Shown here: in pieces, positions 1-9,012 of the stretch
Numbering within the stretch: the stretch's first letter is position 1
How the letters are laid out: the number at the start of each line of letters is the position of its first letter
Source of the DNA: Pavlovales sp. CCMP2436
Lineage: Eukaryota; Haptophyta; Pavlovophyceae; Pavlovales
Assembly: GCA_026770615.1 (NCBI GenBank)
Contig: MU631941.1
Location: 36,866-63,604 of the forward strand
Reading direction: 5' to 3'
Length of the DNA: 26,739 nucleotides
Position numbers and translations under genes: made by a program
Notes under the pieces: model-generated
Told to the model about the DNA's origin: nothing
Seen by the model: only the letters and a program-made list of their open reading frames with translations
The model's database searches: none

Positions 1-667
1 AGGGCGTATACCACCAGCGACAAGAGACGCGGTCGTGGCATGAAGCCGCGTAGGCCCGCCACCTGGGCGATCACTGGCTGAATTCGTCGGCCGTACACAT
101 CAGATTTGCCTGACTGCTGCTGCCTGTCTTCCTATTAAGTGTGTAAATTTCTAGTTATACGTCCGCCCCCGAATGGTTCTGAAACCCGAACCAGAGCGTT
201 GAAAAACACTCGGATCCGGGGAACTTTCCGAGCACACCGGATACCGTAAGTCGTAGTCTAAAAAAAATGCGTGGCTGCTCGCTTATTAAAAGAAATTGCA
301 GTGTCGACCCCTAATCCGCTCCAGGTGGTTGACATGACGCGCTCGGGGAGCACCCCCGGCAAGCACCAGGCCCCTCTACACACTAGGCGTACCACCTCCG
401 AGGCGCGGCGTGGCTGGGATCCGGGTCCCCGCGGCGTAGATGGTCGGGTGCTCAAAAAATTAAAATTACCATTTTTGCATGTATTTAGTTAATTTATTTA
501 TTTGCGCTTATTCTTTTACTCTTAGTGAGCAATATTAAGCTATTTAAATGTGCGCCCCGGGGTTTGCGACTGCGTCCTTACTTTTCAGCCGTTGGGGACG
601 TCGGGAAGGCCCCCTTACGTAGAGGGTAAACCGAGGGACCAACATTATGCACCGAGGGAGTATATTA
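1..667. other. Gene-poor left edge
   Basis: I see no convincing gene here. Open frames at about 271-492 and 550-744 are short, lack coding-like composition or an ATG, and are interrupted by AT-rich DNA. The stretch from about 300 to 450 is GC-rich inside an AT-rich surround and may be a fragment of a dispersed element, but it shows no domain that I recognise. Confidence 0.4.
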
Positions 668-710
668 CTGATAGGGATTCAAGCTTGCGTCTGACTGCTC
701 TGAATGTTGG
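668..710 (+). repeat. Dispersed repeat, half of the foldback element arm
   Basis: This starts CTGATAGGGATTCAAGC and ends TCTGAATGTT. Closely related copies lie at 1119-1160 (same strand), 965-990 (opposite strand) and 20096-20133 (opposite strand). It therefore belongs to the same family as the inverted arms of the 894-1217 element, here as a solo half without its partner arm. On the opposite strand it contains GCTTGAATCCC, which weakly resembles a tRNA B box; that resemblance is only suggestive. Confidence 0.75.
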
Positions 711-798
711 GGCAGTATATAGTGGAGCGCTAAGATCAGCTTGACTTGAACTTGACACACCGCCAGCCAGATTCCCTCTACATTCATACATAATCGCC

Positions 799-866
799 AG
801 GACTAACGTTTGACGTCGACCAAGTCAGTCAGTGGACAACACCTGTTGAACCATACTGAGCCGCTA
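799..866 (+). repeat. Solo copy of the long terminal arm seen at 24693-24817 and 26474-26587
   Basis: This copy runs from AGGACTAACG through GACGTCGACCAAGTCAGT and CAACACCTGTTGAACCAT to GAGCCGCTA. It matches the inner part of the 26474-26587 arm in the same orientation with a few substitutions. The outer half of the arm, with GAGTTC, CCACCAAC and CTCTACCACC, is missing or too diverged to see. Confidence 0.8.
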
Positions 867-893
867 TATATTAATGTATGTATACATAATCAG

Positions 894-1217
894 AGCGCAG
901 CCGACCCAGGCACGCAGCAGGCACTTGAGGCCACGCAGCGCTCATCGACCAGCACAACTTTCCAGACGCCAGCTTGAATCCCTATATCAGGCGGGCTATC
1001 AGTAATTCAATTACAATCTGCCAGGGGCCAGCTTATCCCTATATCAGGCGGACTATCAGTAATTCAGATGTATATATTTCTCAACTTTTCAGAAATCCTC
1101 TACATCTGAATATATTGACTGATAGGGATTCAAGCTGGCGTCTGACTGTTCTGAATGTTTTGCTGGTCTGAGCGCTGCGTCGCCCATTGCCTGCTGCGTG
1201 CCTTAGTCGGCTGCGCT
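894..1217. mobile_element. Foldback (MITE-like) element with ~97 bp inverted arms
   Basis: The left arm (894-990) and right arm (1119-1217) are imperfect inverted copies. Both read AGCGCAGCCGAC, then GGCACGCAGCAGGCA, then ACGCAGCGCTCA, ACCAGCA, and CAGACGCCAGCTTGAATCCC toward the centre. The spacer of about 128 bp is AT-rich and partly made of a tandem duplication. There is no transposase frame, so if mobile it would be non-autonomous. The right arm overlaps the 3' end of the minus-strand ORF fragment at 1203-1560, so it either inserted there or supplied that fragment's last codons. I could not identify a target-site duplication with certainty. Confidence 0.75.
980..1066 (+). repeat. 57-bp-period direct duplication inside the foldback
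   Basis: The 30-base segment at 980-1009 recurs at 1037-1066 with one difference; both contain CCCTATATCAGGCGG and CTATCAGTAATTCA. The similarity extends upstream as the GCCAGCTT and ATCCC elements, so the left arm end was duplicated with a 57-base offset. Confidence 0.85.
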
Positions 1218-1560
1218 GGCTTGGGCGCCACCGCGCGTGCCGATAGATCTCCGGTAGTGTGCCCGGGCAAGGGCGTTTAGGGAGATGATCTGCTGGTTGC
1301 TGTTTGTCGTGTTCCCAAGCTGGGCAGCGATCGGGGCCAGCGCGCTCAAGCGCGCGAGCAGCAGCTGCGCATGGCCGCGTGCCGCGATCGTACCGATCGT
1401 GTCGATGAGTTGCTTCTTGATGCGCGCGGCCGCCTCCATCGGACTCACGCCCATCAGCGCGTACATCTTGCGGCCTCCCTGCGCCGCGATCTCTTTGACG
1501 AGCGAGTGCGTATCGGCGCTGACCTCACCGAAAGCGCCGATGACGATCCCGCGGATCTGA
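1203..1560 (-). pseudogene. Fragment of a mobile-element-like ORF, nearly identical to the window's right end
   Basis: The minus frame is open from about 1575 to a TAA at 1203-1205. It reads GIVIGAFGEVSADTHSLVKE near 1540, MYALMGVSPMEAAARIKKQL near 1460, then a helical stretch ending GTRGGAQASAAD. The portion at 1450-1552 matches 26637-26739 in the opposite orientation with one visible mismatch (102/103 by eye). Such high identity, between copies with different flanks, points to a recently dispersed element. The phrase AFGEVS followed by a helical region recalls uncharacterised ORFs in protist repeats, but I do not recognise a catalytic domain. A TTATATATTCAG just upstream of the open region could be a 3' splice site, so this may be one exon of a larger ORF. 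It is probably not an independent gene. Confidence 0.5.
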
Positions 1561-1590
1561 ATATATAATAATTACATAATTATAACTGTC

Positions 1591-1800
1591 GGGAACCCAA
1601 GTGTCTCATACACTTTGGTTCTGTCCGTTACGCTATCGGACCGCCCGGAATTTAATATCCCGGGCCCAGCTGCCTTCTCGAATCGTCTACGGCTGCTCTT
1701 GACGCCTCTTCAGTGCTCTCGTCAAAGTCTCTGACTTGCAGAGAGGCTTTGTGACACAGCTTCAGAACACCTGCACTGCATCGTATCGCCCTACGCTCCT
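1591..1800 (+). repeat. Hairpin leader repeat, copy a
   Basis: This begins GGGAACCCAAGTGT, followed by an imperfect inverted partner ACACTTTGGTTC, then TCTGTCC. It then shares scattered blocks with the copy at 25166: ACCGCCCGG, CTTCTCGA, TCTACGGCTGC and GTGACACAGCTTCAG. It lies just beyond the 3' end of the giant minus-strand gene, in an AT-to-GC transition, with no plus-strand gene immediately after it. Its role is unknown. See copies b (15980), c (25161) and d (26431). Confidence 0.7.
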
Positions 1801-1941
1801 TAGCTGTTCGTGCCCTCGCTCTAGCCGCTTCACCGCGACTTGGACGCGATCCACCCTAGCTCTCGTTGCAGACCTCACACTCTCGCATCCTAACAATAAC
1901 TGCCGAGATAAATGCACTATCAAGGTGCGCCGCCGCTCGCA

Positions 1942-4900
1942 TCACGATGGCCGCCAGCTCGCCCGCGCACGCGGAGGACGGGCCGCCGGCGCTGTGCTAT
2001 GCGGCCCGCCACGCTCGGCCGGCCCGCTGCTCTGGCGCCCCCCGCCCCCCCTGCTCACGCTGCCGCCCCTGAGTGCGCTCGAGGGCTTGAGCACCTGCAG
2101 GTATTTCTCGTACGAGACCGGCGACGAGAGCGGCGAGCGCGCGCCGGGCGTAGTTCGCCTGCGCAGCGGCTCGGCCACGCCACTGAGCTGGGGCGCCTCG
2201 CCCACGCCCCCTGCAACCCCCACGCCGCGCGGCGGCGAGCGCTGCATCTGCGCACGCGCGAGCGCGGCGGTACTCGGCTCGGCGGCGAGCGCCCAGCCAG
2301 GCCCGAGCACCTGCGCCGCAGCCCCCCACGGCTCGGACGCGCAGCCAGAGGTAGGCGTCGAGAGACAGCCGCCGCCGCCGCCGCCCGCTCCGGACGTGCC
2401 GCCATACAGCCGCCCCGTCGTCGCCGGCGTCGTCGCCGCCGTCGTGCGCACGACGGCGGCGGCCGCGAGCGCACCCTCGTCGGGCAGCGGCGGCGCGGAC
2501 TCCTCAGGCCGGCCGCCCGCGGCGAGCACCTCCGTCGCGCGGCGCACGTGCTCGCGCAGCGCCCTCGCCTCGGCGGCCAGCTGCGTGGAGCGCTCGCGCG
2601 CGTCGGCCACGCGCAACTCCGCGTCGACGCGCGCGGCGTGTGCGCCAACCAGGCTGCGGCGTGTGAGCGCGTCGGTGAGCGAGGCGCGCAACGCGGTCAG
2701 CTCGGCCTCGCTCACGACGGCGCTCGCGCCCGAACCTACGCTCATGCCGCCCGCGCCGCCAAGTCCCATTGCCGCGGCGGCCGCGATGGCCGAGGAGGCG
2801 CGCCGCCGGCCATCGAGCTGCGCCCGCAAGCCCACGACCGCGGCCTCCACTGTCGCGGCCTCGGCCGCGAGCGACTCCAGCTCGAGCTCAAGCGCGTCCA
2901 GCGGTGGCGTGGACCCTCCGCCTTCAAACTCGAACTCGGCCGCCGCAACGGAGGAGAAGGCGGGCAGCTGCAGCGCTGCGAGCAACAGCTGCTGCAGCGC
3001 GTCCACCGCGCCCAGTGTCAGCGCACCGCCGCCGCCGCACACGCTGCGCGTAGCGAGCGCGGCGCCCACTGGCGGCGGCGCGAGGCGCGCGTCGTCGAGC
3101 GCGCGCCGTGCGGCGGCGAGCTGCAACTCGAGCGCGCGCGCGCCCGCCTCGGCGGCCGCCGCGCGCGCCGTCACCAGCTCGACCGCGTCGGCGAGCGCGC
3201 CGAAGCTGCCGCCGCCGCCGAGCCCGACGCCGTCCTTGAGCTCGGCGGAGAGCGCGCGGACGAGCCCGCGCGATACCTCCGCCTCCGCCTCGGCCGCCGC
3301 AAGCTCCGACGAAAGCGCAGAGCGCTCGGCGCGTGCGCGTGCGTTTTGCGCGCGGGCTGCGGCCGCCAGCCAGCCGTCCGCGTCGCGCGCTCGAGCGATC
3401 GCCTCCTCGGCGAAGGCCCGCGCCTTGACCGCCTCGCCGAGCGCGTGCTCGAGCGCCGCGCGCGTGCGCGCCAGCTCGACAGCGATGCCGGCAGCGCTCT
3501 CGGTCGATCGCACTGGCGTCTGCGCGCGCCGCGGCTCGGGGTAGGCCACCGCCGCGATCGTCGCCAAGCCCGCGCACGGCCCGCCGGGCGCACCGAGCCC
3601 CCCGGCGCGCGCGTTGAGCGCCGCATCCCGCGCCTCGGACGCCGCGCCTGCCGCGTGGAGCGCGCCCTCCGCGAGCGAGGCGGCCGAGGCGCGCGAGGGG
3701 TGCGGCGGCGATGGCCACGGCGCTTGCGCCCCGCCAACGCCCGGCATCGCGTCGTGCCGCGCGCCGCCAAACTCACCGCGCGTCGAGGGTGGCGGGGATG
3801 CGGTGCGTCGCACCGCCGGCGCCGGCGCCGGCGTTGGCGCCGGCGTTGGCGTCGGTGCAAATGCCGGCACCGCCACCGCCGGTATCATGTCCGTGAGCGT
3901 GCTCGTGCTGCGCTGCGCCACCGATCCGCTTTCCGTGGCCGCGTCGGCCACGCGCGGGGCGACGCTCGAGCCCACGTCCAGGCCGCGCGCCGTCGCCTGC
4001 ACGCCGCGGTTGCGCGATCGCGCCTCGGTCGACTCGGTGCCGACGCTGGCGTAGCGCACAAATGCCCACGAGCGCAAGCCGTCGCCGGCCGCGTCGCAGC
4101 CACGCTCGACGAGGACGCCGCCGCCCGGGTCGGTCGCCGCATCGGCGAGCGGCGCGGCGCCCTCGGCCTGCGTCGCGCGCGAGCGCTGCAGCAACGGCTC
4201 GGTCTGCGCCGACGCGCCGACGCGCAGCGGCGGCGGCGGCAGCAGCGGCGGTGGCGGAGCGCGCCAACTGGCGGCACCTCCACGCGCCGCTGGCCCGCCG
4301 TCGGCGGCGGCAGCGGCGAACGCAGCCTCGCGCTCGACGCGCGCACGCAGCGGCTCGAAGGGCGAGCCTCGCACGTCGCCGCCCCACGAGGCGCGCAGGC
4401 TCGCCGCCGAGCGCTCGCGGCCCGCCGCGCCGGCCGCAGCGTCGAGCAAGCTGGCGTAAGCGCCCAACACGTGCCGCTGGAGCGCCGCGTGCGCGCCGAG
4501 CGCGCCGAGCTGCTCGGTCGAGATCACCGTCGCCGCGAGCGCGAGCGTGCGCGCCGACGGCGGCGTTGCCTCGCCGAGTGCGCGCGAGAGCACGGCCGCG
4601 GGCACAGCGGGCGAGCCGCCGGCGCCGCCGAGCGCGCCCGCGTCGGCGCGCGCCTGCAGCTGCTCGATGTACCAGTGGCAGAGCTTGCGATCGGCGTGGA
4701 GCTGCTGCACCGCCACCTCGAGGCTAGGCCCTGCTGCGTCGAGCCCGCGCGACGCACCGGGCTGCACCGGCGAGCGCGGGCCCGGCGGTGACGCACGCAG
4801 ACTAGCCTCGAGGTCGCTCGCGCCGAGCGAGCGCGCAAGCGCAGCGGGCGTCGTGACGCTAAGCGCAGCGAGCGCGGCCGCGCGAGCGTCGCTGATCACC

Positions 4901-7900
4901 ACGGGCGCGGCGGCCGAGTGGCGCGAGGGCAAAGCTGGCGTGCCACCAAAGCCGAAGCCGCCGCCGAGCCCGCCGCCCCCACCGCCGCCGCCACCGAGCT
5001 CGCCGACGAGGGAGGCGACGAGCCACTGCTCGGCCAGTAGCGCGTGCACAGCGATCCGGGCGAAGAAGGCCCACACCTCCGCCGCCGCCTCCGCAACCTC
5101 GGCTGCCGCCCCTGCGCGCGCCTCAAGCTGCGCGGCACGCTCGGCCGTCTCGCTGAGCGCGGCGGCGACGGGCTCGAGCGCGCGTAGCGCGATCTCGTCG
5201 AGGCGCGCCGCGGCCGCATCGATGACCTGCGTGAGCGCACCGCCCTCCAGCCCGCCGTCGAGCTGCGCGCGCGCCGCCTGGTCGACGCCGAGCTCGCGCA
5301 GCTGCACCTCGGCGCTCGCGAGCGCGCCGCGCAGCCGCTCCGCGTAGCCGCGCGCCTCCTGCGCATCGGCGAGCGCCACGTCTGTCTCGGCGCCCAGCGC
5401 AGCGCGCGCGCGCGCGCCCGCCGCCTCGTCCTCGGCCGCGCGCGCCTCGAGCTGCGCGAACTGCACGTCGAGCTCGAGCAGGTGCCCCTCCTCCGCGCGC
5501 AGCAGGCCCTCCTCCGCCTCCGCACGCGCGCGCGCGAGCGCGTTCTCGACGGCCGCCTCCACCTCCTCGGCCGCGTCGCGCGTCAGCGCCGAGGCCTGCC
5601 GCTCTGCCGCGTCGCGCTTGGCCACCGCCGCGTCGGCAAGGCGCGCCGCGCGCCCAGCGGCCGCCAGCGCGTCGCGCTCGGAGGCGATGGCGCCGTCGCG
5701 CGCCGCCTGTGCCTGCTGCAGCTGCGCACGCAGTCGGCCGAGCTCCGTCTCCGCCGTCGCAAGCGCCGCGGCCAACTCGCGATGGTCCTGATGCCTCGTG
5801 CCGTCGTCAAGCTTCGCGCCGGCCACGAGGGCGCCGCCGCCAGCGTACCCGCCGGCGAGAACTCGCGCACCGCCGCCCGCCGGCCGCTCGTAGCCGACGA
5901 GCGCGGCGAGCGAGTTCTCGAGCACGGTGAGCTCGTCGAGCAGCCGCACGCCCTCCCGCCGCGGCTGGCCGAAGACGCGCGCGGAGAAGGCGCGCGGGCT
6001 CAGCGGCTCCTCCTCCACCGCCTCGTCGGCCGACGTCGGCGATAACGCCCCCGACGAGCGGCGCACGCGCAGCGGGCCGTGCGAAGGAGCTGAGGCGGAC
6101 GAGCCCCGGCGATCGGCGCGCTCGCGCACGAGGGCGACCTCCGCCGCGTCGAGGCGTGCACGAATCTGCGCGGCGAGCGAGCGCTCGTCGTCCAGCTGCT
6201 CGCGCAGCACCTCCACCGCCGTCTCCGCCACTGAAGCCTTGGCCGCCGCCGCCGCTGCCGCCGCCGGGTCGCTGCGCGGCGTCACGTGCACCACGCGCTC
6301 GGTCGCGCGCACCGCTGCGGCCACCTCGACGCGCGCTTCCTCGCGCGCCTCGGCCGCGCCCAGTTCGGCGTGCAGCAGACGCGCGTGTAGCGCGGCCAGC
6401 TCGGTGCGCAACGCCGACAGCTCACGCTCGGCCGCCGTGGCCACGCGCTCGAGGTCGCGACGCGCGCGCGTCTCGGCGATCAGTTCGGCCTGTGCGCGCG
6501 CCGCCTCCTCCGCCGCCGCCGCCGCCGCGCCCTCGGCCTCGCGCAGCTGCCCGCGCGACTCGCGCGTCGCCTCTGCCTCCGCCTCCACGCCGGCGCCGGC
6601 GGCCTTGCCCAGCTGCGCGCGCAGTTCGCGCTCGCGCTCATGCGCGGCCTCTTTGCAGCGCTCGAGCTCGTCCCGCGACGTCTCGAGCCGCAGCTCCACC
6701 GCACGCGTCGCAATCTCGGCGGCGGCAGCCTCATCACGCGCCGCGCGCTCGCGCAGCTCCGCCGGGCGTACCTGCTCGCTCCAGATTGTCGCCAGCGCCT
6801 CGTCGTGCAAATGCGCCTGCCGCTTGAGTGCAAGCTCAGTGGCCGCCTCACCCTCAGTGGGCGGCGGTGGGTGCACCGCGCGCATCCGTGCCGCGGTGCG
6901 CCGCTCCGCCTCCGCCTCGCCCAGAGCCCACTCGAGCGAGCCGGCGCGGGAGTCGGCGGCGGCTGCGCGCTCCGAGAGCGCCGCGCGCTCGCGTGCCCAG
7001 TCCGCCTCCGCGGCGACCGCACGCTCGTACGCGCCCGTCGCCCGTGCGCGCTCAGCGCGCAGCTCGGCAGCCAGCTCGCTCAGCACGCCGTCGCCAGCGC
7101 CGGCCGTCTCGCGAGCGACGGAGGCGGCGGCGGCTGCCTCGGCCTGCTGCGCGCGCTCGAGCAGCGCGCGGCAGCGCTCCTCCAGCGTGCCGCGCTCTAG
7201 GCGTGCATGGTGCAGCGCCGCCTCGGCCACGACGAGCGAGCGCTCGTCGCCGCCCTCGCCACCGCCCACGCCCCCGCCGGCGGAGGCGCGAAGCCGCGGC
7301 AGCCACGCCGCGCTGATCTCGCGGGCTAGGTTTAGCGTGAGCCCAAGCTGGTCGCTCAGCTCGCGCAAGCTGGCGCGCGCATCGAGGAGCGCTTGGACGT
7401 TGCGCAGCTCACGTACGAGCTGCTCACTCGAGCGGCCGAGCCCGGCCAGCGCGCCGCCCACGCCCGGTTGGCCGTCAGCGCGGCCAACGGGGAGCTCTCC
7501 CGCCTGCCGGAGTGCCGCGGTCAGCTCGGGCAGCCACACGGCGTGTAGCTGGCGTGCTCGCTCGAGCGAGGCACCCGCCGTGCGCTCAAGCGCGTCTAGC
7601 TGCCCCGCTTGCACCGCCTGCGCCGCCGCCATCTGCTCCTCGATCAGCAGCGACGCGCACGAGTGTGCGCGCTCAAGTGCCCCGTCGAGCGCCCCGCCCG
7701 ACACGGCTTGCCAGCCCGAGCCGCTGCCGGCGCGCAGCGCTTGCGATTGCTGCGACCTCGTGCTCAGCTCGTCGAGCTGCGCGAGGTGCGTGCGCAGCCA
7801 TTCGGTCTCGGCGAGCGCGTCGGCGAGCTGCACTCGCAGGCCTGCGTTCTCGGTGACCTGCGTGACCGAGGGCGAGGGCGCGGGGGAGCGGCCGGCGAGC

Positions 7901-8148
7901 GAGCGGCGGCATTCGTTTGCGCTCTTGAGCAGCTGCGGCATCCACACCGAGTCTAGCTCGCGGCTGCATTTGAACGAGACCTCGGCCTGTGCGAGCACGT
8001 CAGCGCCCGCGGGCGGCTGCGCGCGCGAGACGGCGAGCAGCAGCTTCGAGACGGCCTGCAGTAGCCGCTCGTTGCACGCCTGTGCGCCGCCAACGCGCTC
8101 GACGAGCGCGGCGACGGCCGGTGCGCCGGCGTCAGATTTGCCACGCAT
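1942..8148 (-). CDS. Giant Ala/Glu/Arg-rich coiled-coil protein, 2068 aa, function unknown
   Basis: A single intronless frame runs from ATG at 8148 to TGA at 1942-1944. An in-frame TAG eight codons upstream supports the start. The N-terminal ~290 residues carry a repeated motif around W69, W205 and W282: [R/Q][E/Q][L/I]-x3-W-[M/L]-P-x-L. Long heptad-like Ala/Glu/Leu/Arg stretches follow (about 300-660 and 760-1000), then a hydrophobic helix VWAFFARIAVHALLAEQW near 1026-1045. After a poly-Gly run there is LHADRKLCHWYIEQLQ near 1150. Residues 1310-1420 hold a roughly 12-residue array of Q/D/E-T/A motifs, followed by a Pro/Thr/Ala linker, more coiled coil (about 1530-1900) and a Ser/Arg/Gly-rich tail. 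I recognise no family; the build suggests a cytoskeletal, centriolar or Golgi-type scaffold (inference). The antisense strand has long Arg/Ser/Ala-rich open frames that I regard as composition shadows. It is divergent from RPN9 across an 864-bp gap. Confidence 0.8.
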   Translation of the reverse strand: MRGKSDAGAPAVAALVERVGGAQACNERLLQAVSKLLLAVSRAQPPAGADVLAQAEVSFKCSRELDSVWMPQLLKSANECRRSLAGRSPAPSPSVTQVTENAGLRVQLADALAETEWLRTHLAQLDELSTRSQQSQALRAGSGSGWQAVSGGALDGALERAHSCASLLIEEQMAAAQAVQAGQLDALERTAGASLERARQLHAVWLPELTAALRQAGELPVGRADGQPGVGGALAGLGRSSEQLVRELRNVQALLDARASLRELSDQLGLTLNLAREISAAWLPRLRASAGGGVGGGEGGDERSLVVAEAALHHARLERGTLEERCRALLERAQQAEAAAAASVARETAGAGDGVLSELAAELRAERARATGAYERAVAAEADWARERAALSERAAAADSRAGSLEWALGEAEAERRTAARMRAVHPPPPTEGEAATELALKRQAHLHDEALATIWSEQVRPAELRERAARDEAAAAEIATRAVELRLETSRDELERCKEAAHERERELRAQLGKAAGAGVEAEAEATRESRGQLREAEGAAAAAAEEAARAQAELIAETRARRDLERVATAAERELSALRTELAALHARLLHAELGAAEAREEARVEVAAAVRATERVVHVTPRSDPAAAAAAAAKASVAETAVEVLREQLDDERSLAAQIRARLDAAEVALVRERADRRGSSASAPSHGPLRVRRSSGALSPTSADEAVEEEPLSPRAFSARVFGQPRREGVRLLDELTVLENSLAALVGYERPAGGGARVLAGGYAGGGALVAGAKLDDGTRHQDHRELAAALATAETELGRLRAQLQQAQAARDGAIASERDALAAAGRAARLADAAVAKRDAAERQASALTRDAAEEVEAAVENALARARAEAEEGLLRAEEGHLLELDVQFAQLEARAAEDEAAGARARAALGAETDVALADAQEARGYAERLRGALASAEVQLRELGVDQAARAQLDGGLEGGALTQVIDAAAARLDEIALRALEPVAAALSETAERAAQLEARAGAAAEVAEAAAEVWAFFARIAVHALLAEQWLVASLVGELGGGGGGGGGLGGGFGFGGTPALPSRHSAAAPVVISDARAAALAALSVTTPAALARSLGASDLEASLRASPPGPRSPVQPGASRGLDAAGPSLEVAVQQLHADRKLCHWYIEQLQARADAGALGGAGGSPAVPAAVLSRALGEATPPSARTLALAATVISTEQLGALGAHAALQRHVLGAYASLLDAAAGAAGRERSAASLRASWGGDVRGSPFEPLRARVEREAAFAAAAADGGPAARGGAASWRAPPPPLLPPPPLRVGASAQTEPLLQRSRATQAEGAAPLADAATDPGGGVLVERGCDAAGDGLRSWAFVRYASVGTESTEARSRNRGVQATARGLDVGSSVAPRVADAATESGSVAQRSTSTLTDMIPAVAVPAFAPTPTPAPTPAPAPAVRRTASPPPSTRGEFGGARHDAMPGVGGAQAPWPSPPHPSRASAASLAEGALHAAGAASEARDAALNARAGGLGAPGGPCAGLATIAAVAYPEPRRAQTPVRSTESAAGIAVELARTRAALEHALGEAVKARAFAEEAIARARDADGWLAAAARAQNARARAERSALSSELAAAEAEAEVSRGLVRALSAELKDGVGLGGGGSFGALADAVELVTARAAAAEAGARALELQLAAARRALDDARLAPPPVGAALATRSVCGGGGALTLGAVDALQQLLLAALQLPAFSSVAAAEFEFEGGGSTPPLDALELELESLAAEAATVEAAVVGLRAQLDGRRRASSAIAAAAAMGLGGAGGMSVGSGASAVVSEAELTALRASLTDALTRRSLVGAHAARVDAELRVADARERSTQLAAEARALREHVRRATEVLAAGGRPEESAPPLPDEGALAAAAVVRTTAATTPATTGRLYGGTSGAGGGGGGCLSTPTSGCASEPWGAAAQVLGPGWALAAEPSTAALARAQMQRSPPRGVGVAGGVGEAPQLSGVAEPLRRRTTPGARSPLSSPVSYEKYLQVLKPSSALRGGSVSRGGGGRQSSGPAERGGPHSTAPAARPPRARASWRPS

Positions 8149-9012
8149 ATCTAACGAGTGGGGGAGCGGCTAGCAGCTCGACATGCTTCGCAGCGCACCG
8201 CTTCTGCCAATTTTTGAATTTTAAATATCGCATTTTTGAAAGTTAGTTATACATGCGGCCATTGGCGCGTTTCAGTCAATGATATTTTCATGTGGGCTGA
8301 TTGTGGATCGCGCAGCTTTGCGGCTGCACAAGCGTCACGGCAAAAAACCTGCGCTTGAAAAAAATGTGGACTGAAGATCCCCGAGTCGCAGGAGCCATAT
8401 GTAACCGCGGGCCGCGGGCTGATGGGCGATCCGTATTATATATTCCGTAAATATTCTTCCTCTCACTCCCCGCTCTCCCCACGAACGCAGACACTCTTTA
8501 TGTACACGCACGCACGATACTCCGGTGTTGATGGAGCGCGCCCGCTCGCCAACGCCACGAACGTTTAAACCGACACACGAAAAGGGTAAACACCTGCGCA
8601 GCGCTCTCGCGCGCACGCGCCTTTTTTCTTAACAGGGCGCAAACTATTATCCGGACTGCTGCGCACGTGGCCAGACGCGTATTCGCACGTGGCTCATGAC
8701 GAGCTGGTCTTGTTGAGCCGTATCGATTCCCTTGTTTTATTATGAACGGGGGGGGTTCGCCCCCCCAGACCTCCCCACGCCTGCGGCGGCGCTTGCGGTG
8801 GACTTATCCTCATTTTCTGGGGGCTCCGCCCCCACCCCGCGCCCACGGCAAACGGGTGCAGTGCGACGCCGGCCGCGGGCGATGAGGCGCAAGCAAATGA
8901 ATTTGGCGTGACACACAAAAAGGGAGACCGTGTGAGAGAGCAAGCGGCCGCGCGCGACCCGCGACGATACGAGCGAGCGCTCGAGCAGCAGAGCCAGGCG
9001 CCTCCGACCAGA
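8149..9012. promoter_or_regulatory. Divergent intergenic region between the giant coiled-coil gene and RPN9
   Basis: The region separates two divergent starts, so it must hold both promoters if the models are right. The part next to the giant gene (8200-8460) is AT-rich. The part near RPN9 is GC-rich and contains two strong short hairpins (8748-8766 and 8819-8833). I see no unmistakable TATA box at a defined spacing. I find no additional gene in it; the short open frames are not coding-like. Confidence 0.4.
8748..8833. repeat. Pair of G-run/C-run hairpins
   Basis: G8 at 8748-8755 pairs with C7 at 8760-8766 across TTCG. GGGGGC at 8819-8824 pairs exactly with GCCCCC at 8828-8833 across TCC. 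The first is followed by CCAGACCTCCCC. The same arrangement (G-run, C-run, AGACC and more C) recurs at 12024-12046, so this is a dispersed module. Bidirectional terminator-like, structural or repeat-derived roles are all possible. Confidence 0.7.

Noticed and set aside
271..492. 73-codon plus-strand frame near the left edge
   Set aside because: It starts at a GTG, lacks GC-ending codon bias and runs into AT-rich DNA. No motif is recognisable.
971..1040. A tRNA gene around GCTTGAATCCC
   Set aside because: No cloverleaf with acceptor, D and anticodon stems could be drawn around the B-box-like motif.
1912..4791. 959-codon plus-strand open frame antisense to the giant gene (also 1736-3544 and 5927-8173)
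   Set aside because: These are low-complexity Arg/Ala/Ser or Ser/Ala/Arg translations with no domains, and they arise because the minus-strand gene is extremely GC-rich with few A/T to make stops. The minus-strand product has heptads and discrete motifs.
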